A stretch of DNA of 64,000 nucleotides, taken from positions 6,138,001 through 6,202,000 of the forward strand of contig CM070723.1 in the NCBI GenBank assembly GCA_036346275.1, given 5' to 3'. Under the pieces are notes generated by a model that had not been told where the DNA came from, made no database searches, and saw only the letters and a list, made by a program, of their open reading frames with translations. The stretch is from Otatea glauca. Its lineage: Eukaryota > Streptophyta > Magnoliopsida > Poales > Poaceae. Numbering within the stretch: the first letter of the stretch is position 1; each line of letters starts with the position of its first letter. The position numbers and the translations under genes were made by a program. Of this stretch, positions 24,000-34,480 are shown piece by piece.

Positions 24000-26900
24000 A
24001 AAAATACATCCGCACAACAAGTCAATCACGCCACGCTTCCTAATCGCCCGTGGGGTAGGTGAGTGGCGACGGCGGACGGACGTCCCTCCTAGGCCGACCT
24101 GCGCGCAGCGTGAGTAGTCTTGCGGCGGCGAGGCCAAGTCTGTGGCGGCGCACCGAGAGCCGAGAGGGTCGAGGTAGTCGGTCGAAAGGTACTCCTCCAG
24201 TCGAACTCGTCGTCGAAGGCTCGTCGAAACCACCTGGGTCTCGCTGGGCGCGGGACGAGGAGGGAGCCTCCGCAGCCAGCCCCCACCGCCTTCGCGGGGA
24301 ACGTGGCGAGGAACCGGCGGTGGTGGCGAGACGCGAAGGAGCCTCCCACCCACCGCCCCCACCGCTTTGCTGCGTGGGAGCGTAGCGAGGAACCGACGGG
24401 TAGGGCGAGGCGCGGAAGGAGCCTCGTCGACCACCGCCCCCTGCACCGCGTGGGGCGTGACGGGCACCGGGTGGGTAGGCGAGTCTGCCGGGCGAAGTGG
24501 CGTGGTGTCTGCGTCCGCCGACGTCTCCGCGCCCTCGGCGGTGGCTGCGAGCCAACCGCCTCACCGTAGCGAGGACCCGACCCCAGCCGTCTCGGACTCG
24601 GCGGTGGTCACCAGTATGCCCCCTCTAGGCGCGTCAACATGGACACACCTCCACCTCAATCTCCGCCAAGAGCCGAGTCCGCATGTAACGTCGGGTTGGC
24701 ATTACGTAAGTTACATGAAAAGACGTGCCCATGTAGGTTCGATTGTGACACTTACCGAGGCGTTGTCCTCCGGGACATCTGTGAAGGGTACGTGTCCGCT
24801 ACCGATGCTCGCCGTCGCGACGTCGGTCTTTGGTGTGTACCCCACCGAGGCGAGTCGTGGGCGAACCACTCCATGTAATCGATCGTACATGTCATGGTCG
24901 TCTGGCCGGTCTCGTGACCTCTCGCCGAGTCGGCGTCCCACCGCAGGCCCATGGCGCATACGGTCGCGAATCGAGAGCCCACCGCAAAGACCCATCCGGT
25001 CATCTGCAATGCAAAAACAGAAGTACGCGAACACATTAATTTCGCAAAGATGCGGAGTAGTAGGATCGTGGCAAGTACTGTGAGCGCCACGTGCGACAAC
25101 GTGACGAGGCGGCAAAGGAAAGGATCGAACAGCCGAATCGCCGCAGACACTCGGTGCGGGAGTACTCCTCGACACAAAGGTCAAAGACGAGCACCTTACG
25201 GGTGAGCCAAAGGCCTCATCTCGCGTGCAAAGCACGGAGACCCGTGAGGTGCTCGGGCGTGGACGTCGTCGCGCGGTGTATGGCGTCCACCGCACGTCCT
25301 CGTCGTGGAGGCGGTCGAACTCGAACGAACTCCCGATAGGACCTCCTCACCAGTAGGTGCGCGAACCTCCGCCGCGAGGAAATAAGAAATGGCGAAGGTT
25401 ATTCAAGTGCGTTAGTGGGAAAAGATACGAGGGAGCGTGCACTCGCCGTCGGACCCGAGTGGTGGCCCATGGTGGGCGATCCACCGGTCGTCTCCGTAAA
25501 GCTCCTCGAGTGCGGTGTCGTGTCAACAACGAGCTGCGCCGACGGAGAAGCGCCCCAAGACCACAATCGGAGGAGTAGGACGCAACGACATCGTCGCGTC
25601 GTGCTCGCTTGAGAGACGGCGTCGCACGCACCTCAGACGTCGCCGCAAGCACACCGAGGCCCACGACCACCGCATCACCGCTTACAAGGGGGAGTTAGGC
25701 GTGCTCGTTGAGACGAGATTGAACCGAGTGTGTTACCTCATCCACCGGGTGTCGGCGATGTCTTTGGGCGTACTCGATCGGTGACGGTCCACCGTGTTCC
25801 CGTGGGAGGACGGAACATCACCCAACCGAGCAACAACAGAGGTATGCCTCCAAGTGGCGAACCACGCCCGCCTCCTCCGCGTCTTGGTGGAGAAGGTCGA
25901 CTGCGGCGTCGCAACAAACATTATCGGCAACTTGGCGCTTCTATTTTAATTCTCAAAGAAAGAGGTACTCACCGTGGAATCAAGGCGACCACGCCTTCGG
26001 TCGGTCCGTGGCGCCGGCCTCCCTAAGGGGCCGGTAGGGTCGCCGGGGTGCCGCCGCACCTCGGCAACGCGGACAACTCGGCGTGCCACGTGGCGGAGGC
26101 GTCGTGCGGCACGCATCGCCGGGCCCGCACAAGGGAGGCCTAAGAGGTACGACACGTCCCGCAGCGTCGGAGCCATCTCTCCGCACGGAAGGTGGACGCG
26201 TGCGTCTCCGGTCTCCACCGGTCCACGAGTGTGGCCGCGAGGACCGGTCGTGCCGAACCGCGGCACCTCCTTGCCCTCTAACGGGCGATCACCACTCCAC
26301 CATCCTACAAAGAGGAAGTAAGCCACCGCCGCAACCCACTTCCGGTGCACGCACCACCCGCAGGGAACTCCGCAAGGTCGATGGATGTACCGGGGTTCCT
26401 TTGTGCGATTGCCCTGAGCAAGTGGGGAATATTCTCGTACGAAGCCTCGTACGTCCCGAACCGTATTTCCAGAGCTGTCCTTTTTGCTCTCCATGCCTTT
26501 GCGTAGCTAATCTTGTCTCGAAACCTCTCCTCCACGGTGTGATAATAGATCGAGGTGCGGATGGGGATTGTCCACGATCTGACCATAAAACACATTTGCC
26601 ACCCAAGTGGACGACAGATTGCGGTGTCCCTGCTCCGCTTCTTCCAGCTCGCAGTTTATGCTCCATCACTATGGAGCATTTCCGTTAGTCCGTCCACTTC
26701 CCTGGTATGCATGCACCCGCCATGGGCACGAATCAACTACGCACTTCACGTCGTAGTCCTTCTTGCCGGACTTCACAACCTGAATTGCCGCGGAGAGACA
26801 TTGCCCAAGATTTCACCGCATCCATCACGCCTCCTTGTCTTTATATACGGCCCCCTCGTCACCTCGTTCTCACGATACTCCCATGCATCAATGTTCCCTT

Positions 26901-27560
26901 CATTCATTGTTAGGTCTTGAAATTGTAATTGGTCCACGCACGTGGATAGGCACCCAGGCGTTGTCCTCCTCGTCGGAGTGCTCACCATCGTGGACTTCCT
27001 CATCCGCACGGTCCTCCTCTTCCATCAAGTCAACAATGTCCTCCACCTCCTCCCCTCGTCGGCCACCCCTCGCGCCTCCACCGCTGTCTCCTCTCGCCCC
27101 GGTCCCTTCGTCACCGCTAGCCTCGTGCTCCTCGTCTCCTGCTCCTCGCCTTCCTCTTCGCATCCTTCTACATTTGATGTCCCTCCGCCGTAATGTCCAC
27201 CCCGACATCACGAACTTGCGACACCGATGGAGCTACCGGTAGCATCAGGCCAACAACATGAGCGCCAACCCGCTCTACGCAAACCAACATAACTCCTCCA
27301 TGTGGACGCCGAGTTAACAGAATCAACTCTCCGTAAAAGCGGTCTTGCGCTCGGCTCACTCTCGCTCGACCCGCAACCGATGGATGGGGCATCCAAACGA
27401 ACATCCGAGACATCCACTCCAACAAACCCTCAGATGTCCTATCGCTCGGCCTCGCATATGCCCTGCATTTACTCTTGAAAATGATGATAGATCCACCCCA
27501 TCCGCCCCGTGCTATCTCCCCATCTCCATAAAATATTTGGAAATACAATTTCTCCGACAT
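24000..27560 (-). pseudogene. MULE-encoded protein: MuDR DNA-binding region joined to plant mobile domain
   Basis: On the minus strand from 27.2 kb: an acidic region rich in Glu/Asp (VEDIVDLMEEEDRADEEV) to about 26950; FQDLTMNEG and the MuDR DNA-binding zone to about 26690; then 26595-26305 with YAKAWRAKRTALEIRFGTYE and NIPHLLRAIAQRNPGTSIDL, the stretch that normally precedes the DDE core. Instead of that core, 26250-25980 reads VHLPCGEMAPTLRDVSYLLG, the signature of the plant mobile domain. Downstream, 25800-24700 has PMD-like pieces in changing frames (for example MEWFAHDSPRWGTHQRP near 24860). Frame changes show either introns I cannot place or decay. Most open frames on the other strand are GC-driven shadows. 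Confidence 0.7.
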
Positions 27561-27599
27561 GCCGCAACGTCCGACGGAAAAATATTACTCTAAAATACA

Positions 27600-28130
27600 A
27601 TCTACAAAATACGACTATGAATAAGTGATTCGACTAGCCTACTATACGGTCTAATATTAAATTTCTACTACATTACATTTGTATATATTGCCTAATACAT
27701 TACTAACATAATAAAATTAGTAATACACGACCATACTAAATTAAATTCATACCACATTACATTTGTATATATATTGCCTAATACATTATTTGCATAACAA
27801 AATTACTAATACACAACCCTACTAAATTAAATTCAAATATTGTCTAATATTTCTACTATATTAAATTTCTACATACTGAATACTACATTAAATTTGCACA
27901 TACTTACGATACTAAATTAAATTTGTAAATACTACATACTACATTAAATTTCGAATATTAATCGCTATATTAAATTTCTAAACAATACATAATCCTAAAA
28001 TTTCTAAATACTACAATTCCTAAATATTAAATGCTACATTAAATTTTAAATCTCAGTATAACCTAACAAAAATTCCTACATTTACCTCTACAAAAATTGA
28101 TAAACTAACTCTACAATAAAATTCAAAAAT
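27600..28130. other. AT-rich 5' leader region of the MULE gene
   Basis: Very AT-rich DNA with an 84-bp imperfect direct repeat (copies starting at 27670 and 27754, word acattacatttgtatatat) and repeated taaatttctac words. It lies between the gene and the right terminal region and probably contains its promoter, but no TATA box can be chosen among so many candidates. Confidence 0.5.
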
Positions 28131-28259
28131 TTACCTAAATTTTTCTTCTCCTTCTCTTCTTCTTCTCTTCCTCTTCTCCTCTCTTCTCCTCTCTTTTCTC
28201 TCATGTGCGCTCGCTCAAGCTTCTTCTCTCGCGCCGACCGAGTGGGCGGGGATAAAGGA

Positions 28260-28474
28260 GCTGTCGCCCCAGTAGAGGCGATCGCCTCTGAGGCGATGGG
28301 GCCCCACAAGCGCGGCATTAATCGGGCGGGCGGCACTAACTAGGTAGGGCTATCGCCCGTGTATGGGGCGATCGCCCCATACACGGGCAACGGGGGGCAT
28401 TTTTGTCATTTTTTCATTCGGACGCATAGTTTTGAAAAAAAGAATAAAAATAAATATTAAATAAAAAAAAATTC
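28260..28474. repeat. Right terminal inverted repeat of the MULE with a 34-bp perfect palindrome
   Basis: Counterpart of 22163-22345. 28355-28388 is a perfect 34-nt palindrome centred on GCGATCGC (28368-28375); another GCGATCGC lies at 28278-28285. The last 80 bp pair with the left end. Confidence 0.9.
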
Positions 28475-28483
28475 TTTATCCGC

Positions 28484-29730
28484 CGTCGGCCCTCTCCCCT
28501 CTTGGCCGGTATTTCGTTGGTGTCGAATAAACGAGTACGCGTTGATTTTCGGAATAGTTTTTGGACATCACTATTTTGAGGTTAATCTCAAACTAATAAA
28601 TTTATTTGAGATTAATCTCGAACTACTAAATTTAAGAACACTTTCCCTAGAATATTAAACGAGTACTTGCTTACAAAAACTTGAGCGAAAAATTCGAAAT
28701 GCAAAAACTATTTTAAGTTTTGAAGGCAAAGAGAGAGCCTTTGAGGGAGAAGGAAAGCGGAAAAAGTAAGGAGGTAATGCTACTTGTCACAAGGAGAATG
28801 TATACTCACTAGATCTTTAGTGAGAGTGATCTTAAATTTGCAATTCCCATAGTTTTTTCAATATTCTTTTGTTATTTTCATATATCAATTTATTCTAGTT
28901 TATTCTTCTCCGGCGAGTTCTTTACTGGATTTTATTTACCCATTATGGGTTTATCGGATTGACTCACCTAGACGACGACGGTGATACCTACACCAAGGAT
29001 TGGCAGCTGCCTGAGTTTGGTGTAAATAAGTCTCCTCTAATTTTTGACCTACTTCCCACTATCGCGATCATCAATAACCATAATGTTGTTGCAAGATTCA
29101 GACGAGGAAGATAAAAAAAGAAGTCTAGCACATTCATCGACTGAAGGACTTGGACGGTGGTATGTTGTCCATCTAAATCTTCAATGTGAAAGTTAAATAC
29201 CTGTGTACTTTATCCATAAGTTCTTAATATAAGTAAGAGGATCTTAATAAAAAGTATGGTCAGGCCGAACCAAATTCCAACGCAGTGTCAGTTTGTCTTT
29301 TTTGCCACTAAAGAGTGCCAAACTGCGAATCTCTCCTCAAATGTCACCGAGATTTTGCATCTCTTTTCGTGGTTATTATTATTACTTCGCAGGTGAAACT
29401 ATTCAGCAATAAAAGACAAGAAAAACTTAGCATGCACAATTCTGCTAATTTTAGTATTGCAGTTCAGCATGCAATGCATCCAGAAACCAGTTCAAGAACC
29501 AAGGGGAGCAGGATACCAAGGATTCACCGATTCAGCTAAGAACACCAATATATAAATAGTATATTATTTATCCACAGCGTCACTACCTCGATTACAGAAA
29601 AAACATGTGTAATACAACAACGAAATAGAACTCTGTAATGAACAACGACAACGACATAGCGAAAGGATCAAGACATTACAAAGACCAAAAGGAGAGTTCA
29701 CGTCGGCTTCTTCGCCTGAACCGCTTTTCC
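28484..29730. other. Intergenic region between MULE and SnRK2 gene
   Basis: No gene recognised. 28570-28640 contains mirrored words (gttaatctcaaacta and gattaatctcgaacta). The part from about 29550 to 29733 is probably the 3' UTR of the SnRK2 gene on the minus strand. The stretch 28950-29100 resembles transposon-interior DNA but has no diagnostic motif. Confidence 0.4.
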
Positions 29731-29733
29731 TCG

Positions 29734-32700
29734 TCATAACGCGCACACAAAGTCGCCGCTGTCCTCGATGTCGACGTCGTCGGTGTCAATGTCGTCGAGG
29801 TCCATGCTCCCTAGGCCCGGCAGCTGCCCTGAAAACTTCGATCCATCACCCGGTTTCCGCGCCTCCTGTATGATGGCCATGATCTCCACCAGGCTCTGCG
29901 AGGGGGCGTTGATGTCGGCCATTTGCAGGCTCATCTGGTACTCATCGGTCATCTCGATGGGCAGGTTCTTGAGGAACCACGGGTGCTTCTTGATCTCTGG
30001 GATGGTTATTCTCTACACGAAATGAACTGATGAGAATACGGCAAGTCTATGTTTTGTCTATAAGCACAACTGATTTGAGTGAAGAATTACTTGTTCAGGG
30101 TTTGCCACGAAAATCCGGGACAACAGATGTCTGCATTCCATTGAAACTCGGACGTAATCAGGAACCGAGTATTGTACGCTGAGTATCCGCTGCAAGGATC
30201 TTATAGACACTTTTATTCCCACACATTAAGGTGCAGCTTGAGCTAACCTAAATAAAACAAAATGACGAAAGGAACCTCATTGGCATAGTTTATTGTCAGA
30301 TGAACTCACAGTAATTGTCTTGCGGAAGTTCCTTGGTTCGTCAGGGTCCCCAAAAGGGTAAGCACCCACAAGCATCACATATAGAGTTACTCCACAAGAC
30401 CAAACATCAGCGACCTAAATTGTACATGGTGTGAGGTTTGAGGGGTCACTTGTAGAAATTAGACTACTGGAAATGTGAATTAGCATAGCACAAATTACCT
30501 TCCCGTCATATTCCTTTCTAGAAAGGACCTCTGGAGCGATGTAAGCTGGAGTGCCCACGGTTGATTTCGGCTGAGAGTGCAGCACGGAGGACTGTAAAGA
30601 ATATCAAGAGTAAGTACAATGGTCTTGGCAGTCCAGTGGTTATTAAAGGTCAAAATCTGCTCTGGACTACCTTGGAGTAACCAAAATCACATATCTTGAG
30701 CCGAGGCGCTGGGCTCCCATCCAAGAGAGTATTTTCTAGTTTCAAATCTCTATGACATACTTGCTGCAGCAACAACAGAAGATAGTATTATGCACAATGT
30801 ACTACTTTTAAATTGCTATTGTAACTTCATTTAAAATAACAATGTACCATGGAATGACAATAGCTAACTCCTGAAATCAGCTGTTGGAAGAAGAACCTAG
30901 CCTGTTGATAAGAATGAATAAGCCATCAATAGAACAACACGCCCTCAACTACTCAAGTATCACAGATTGTAGTAAATATTCTCTACCTCGTCCTCGCCAA
31001 ATTTCCCAGAACAGCAGATCCTTTCGAATAGCTCACCGCCAGCAGCGTATTCCATAACTATGGCCAAATGTGTGGGAGTTAGCACAACCTGAAAAACTAA
31101 GTGCTCTCTTAAAGTTTGCAGTCTGGATATCATAACAGATTTAAACTTCTGAAATACCAGACGTAGTAAGATTTAATGCTCAAAGGAAACAAACAAAGTT
31201 CTTACTTTATATAGTTATCCACTTTTTTTCAAGCACACACAGGTGGTCTGTCTCATCTTTTGCATTAAGAACTGGAGATACCACGGGTTTACATGTTACA
31301 AAGACACTTCCACCTCTACTCTACCAGAACATGAAGCTAAACTGCCTGAAAATTGTTACCATTACCTCCACTCACAACAGAAACACTAAAATATAGGTAT
31401 CCACTTAACTCCTTAAAACCTAGTTATGTCAAATACTAAGTATTTTTCTGAGATTATGAAAAGCATGTGCCACAGATCAGTCACTCATAGAATCAGGAAT
31501 ATGAATTACTAGACAGACAATTTTTATGTTACAACGAACATCACCAAAATGAACATTTCTTCCTGTGCGTGCCTCTGTGATATCCTTAAGAAAAACAAGA
31601 GTGTATTTAAATTATATTATGGGGCTAAAATTATTGTAATTTTGGCTGGTCCTTATTTTTCATCTAAAAATAATAAACTGTTGTTCCCGCCCTGAAACCT
31701 AGCATGAACTGCGGTGGCATATGTATCGCATGCAAACAATACATAACACTAGAAAAAACACTGATCTGCAACACTCCTGCTAGGTCACTGCCACTTCCAG
31801 TAGTCATTTAATGAACGGTTGCATTACAGCCTTAAGCAAATATGCGATCTTCACCAAAAAAACAAAAAAGAAGTCATGGCTGTATCAAGCCTCAACCACA
31901 AAGTACTTACCCAAGTTATAGGGCATGGCACTAGGACAAGCTACATATAGCTACTGAATGCTGATAAGCATCCAAGTATCCAACAGAATTAGCGTTCTTC
32001 CAAAGAGTTGAAAGAAGTAGACACTAGTCCTACACATGGAAAGAAGAAACAAAAGAATAACACTAAAGGTGTGAATCACTATCAGAAGAGTAAGGATCTA
32101 CGGAAATATTCTACCAAACAACCTCATGGACATGCATAGCATATGTCCAGAACTACTCAAAATAGCAAAAGCTCTGAGGAAGGCCGTACTAGAACATAAA
32201 GGTGTGAATCACTATCAGAAGAGTCCTTCAAACTCTGCAACTAGGATAAACTTTTTCTTTACATGTTCCATTTGTCCTATTCGAATGGGAGGATGGACTA
32301 CAGATAAACAACACTTTCATGCTGGAACTGGTACTGACCAAAAGCTGAGAAGAGTTTAGAGTTAAGCATTACAGCATGGATTTTTTTTTTCTTTTTTGTG
32401 ATCATTCAAATATAGGAAGTTATTTTATGCATTTCTACACAAAATTTTTATGAAGTTTAAAGAAAGTTTTGTAAAACACGCTGTGCCAAAGTTCTATTTA
32501 GTTTGAAGAATGTTTTGGAAAACACACTGTGACAAGTTTAGCAGATTAAGAAAAATGTGTTCTGAATTTTCCAGAATTATTGGAGTTTGTTGGTACTCAT
32601 ATTAGCAAATTTATAATCAAATGTCATTATAATATTAAATTCAAAGTTTTGAGTTTATATTACTACCACAGACGAAGGGACTTACCTCCTTGAATCTAAC

Positions 32701-33978
32701 TATGTTTGGATGCCTCACCGATCTGTGGTTCATAATCTCCCTTTGGACATTCTCGTCAATCTGTGAAAGCAGAAGTAAAAAAATTAAAGCATTAGTTGAC
32801 AAACTGAAGATACTGAAACTCCACATCAAAAACAACTTTGTAGAGCTCAAATGAGTTAAAAGTGAACGTTATGTTCCAAAGAAGCGGTCAAATGTGAAAA
32901 ATGAAAATGGTAAGAGGTGGTATAACAGGTTGGAAAAAAATGGGCACCAAGAAAATGATGGCTGTGTAAAAAGATGTCGTAAAAAATCAGAACACATATA
33001 ATGAACCGTAAGATAACATAAGCAACTAATAAACCTAACCCAACATCTCATTATCAGGCAAGATCAATCGCCGTAGTAGCATAGTGCACTATAACAGATT
33101 AACAGTAGTATCGATTGAGTGAAAGATGTTCAGGGGCCAAGGTTGATAGCTAACAATGATGCTAGAAGCGCCCGTTGGAAACTGAACTTAAAACAGATGG
33201 CAGAAGCAAAGGTTAAAAAAAATCAACTGAAGCAGCGGCAAATATATTATAGTGATAAAATCCATTTAACTAAGAAGTAGTAGCCCATACTAACAGATAC
33301 GATCATACGAATTGTTTTTGGTAAAGTGCGTTTACCTGCCATGAAAGATTTTGTTGCTTTTGGACCGGTTCAACTCTACCAGCTTCCAAGAAACTGATGT
33401 AACTACTTAACTACTACACCATAAACGAACCAACAATAGATGTAGTTTGCATCATCTAACAAAACTTGACACAAATCGAGGGGACAATATAAAATTGAAG
33501 AGAACATTCACTTTGATCACAACATAGCAGCAAAACGGGGCGCGGTTTTTGGAATTTGTCCATAGCCCAGATGCCAAAATGACCTCTGAAGAAAGCTTTT
33601 GTCCGGCTAAAATTAAGGTGCATAGGAAGATAAAAGTTTTAACCAATCAAAAGTAGAAGGAGCTATAAGCATCCAACGGAGCTAGACTAATCAGTTCAGA
33701 ACCTAGGAAGCTCACAAATTAATAATCCGATCATAGCCCATCTGCCAAAATTGGGTTCATGCCTAACCAATCAAAAACACTCCAAGACCAAACCCTTACC
33801 ACAATAGAGGACTAAGGGGGCAAAAGGATAAAATCGAAGGAGAGTGATTCAGACTCACCTTGTGCCCCCTCTCGATGAACTTGACGGCGAACAGCTCCTT
33901 GGTCCTCACATCCCGGACCAGCTTGGCCACCCCGAAGTTGCCCGACCCTATGTCCTTGATCACCTCATACCGCTCCAT
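29734..33978 (-). CDS. SAPK1: SnRK2 protein kinase, SAPK1 type, nine exons, complete
   Basis: A Ser/Thr kinase of subclass II SnRK2, activated by osmotic stress and ABA signalling in grasses. Exons in transcript order: 33978-33859, 32760-32686, 31088-30987, 30901-30848, 30763-30671, 30591-30499, 30414-30310, 30189-30091 and 30012-29734. All borders are GT-AG; they total 1020 nt, 339 residues. Visible motifs: ATP loop GSGNFG (11-16), Lys33 in AVKF, catalytic HRDLKLEN (121-128), DFG (143-145), activation-loop [17 protein letters not shown] (153-169; Ser158 matches the activating serine of OST1), and the SnRK2 C-terminus with TPSQS-like NAPSQS and the Asp-rich tail ending SGDFVCAL. The start is the ATG opening [13 protein letters not shown], as in rice SAPK1/2; upstream codons in frame have no ATG. 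SAPK1 rather than SAPK2 rests on my memory of the rice sequences. Confidence 0.96.
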
Positions 33979-34480
33979 CCCCACCCCACTCAGCCACAGC
34001 TCGGAATTGCCACGCAAGGGCTGGAGCAAGGAGAAGTACTAGCAGCTACCAGCTCGGGCAGGCCGGTTAGTCAAGAGCTGAGCAGAGCCAGTGGAGTGGA
34101 CTGTGGAGGAAAGAACACCGGCCAGGAGGAAGGAGGAAGCAACCACCGAGCAAGGAAAAGGATCAGGAGGAGGTGAGAGGAGGCGAGGGGAAGGTGGGTG
34201 TGGAGTCAAGTGCGGGTGTGGATGGGGGTCGGGGCAGTTTGATGGCTGTGTCGAAGTGGGAGGAGGGAGACGTAGCCATGTATGTAGCCATACCATCCGT
34301 CGTGGTGCTGCTGCCGTCGTGGGCGCTGAAGTGGTCGCCAAGCTGGTAGTAATAATTAGCAAAAAGAAAAGAGGAAAAAAAGAATGCGTGGGGTGGGATT
34401 TTTATTTCAACGGTTCGATCGGACCGGGAACGAGTGGCCACTCCTTCAAATAGAGCGTTAAAGGTTTCATACAGTGTAAT
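33979..34480 (-). promoter_or_regulatory. 5' UTR and proximal upstream region of the SnRK2 gene
   Basis: Minus-strand CT-rich leader (for example 34230-34030) that reads into the MERYEV start codon. Short upstream open frames with ATG are present near 34360. I could not choose a TATA box or stress element with confidence, so the transcription start stays open. Confidence 0.45.

Larger units (their letters stand above)
22163..28474 (-). mobile_element. Complete Mutator-like element (6312 bp) with TIRs and 9-bp TSD
   Basis: Exact 9-bp direct repeats TTTATCCGC lie at 22154-22162 and 28475-28483, the length expected for Mutator-like transposition. The element begins GAATTTTTTTTATTTAATAT and ends in its complement, with one T more in the run. 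The terminal match continues, with few differences, through the stretch containing caaaactatgcgtccgaatg to about 22242 and 28396; a weaker match reaches about 190 bp. The match of TSD and ends suggests a fairly recent insertion. Coding material runs on the minus strand (27.5 to 23.4 kb): MuDR-type DNA-binding region, plant mobile domain, then a probable GRF finger. No DDE transposase core was seen, so it may depend on another element. Confidence 0.92.

Noticed and set aside
24040..24569. Long open frames on both strands in GC-rich DNA (up to 174 codons)
   Set aside because: Many overlapping Arg/Pro/Gly-rich frames arise from the high GC content of the MULE; none matches a known protein. Only the minus-strand MULE/PMD pieces are supported.
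22256..28375. GCGATCGC equals the HIP1 palindrome of cyanobacteria
   Set aside because: Everything around it is plant transposon DNA with intron-containing plant genes on both sides, so bacterial origin or contamination is not supported.
33979..34029. N-terminal extension of the SnRK2 kinase upstream of MERYEV
   Set aside because: The extension has no ATG, and subclass II SnRK2 proteins start at MERYEV.
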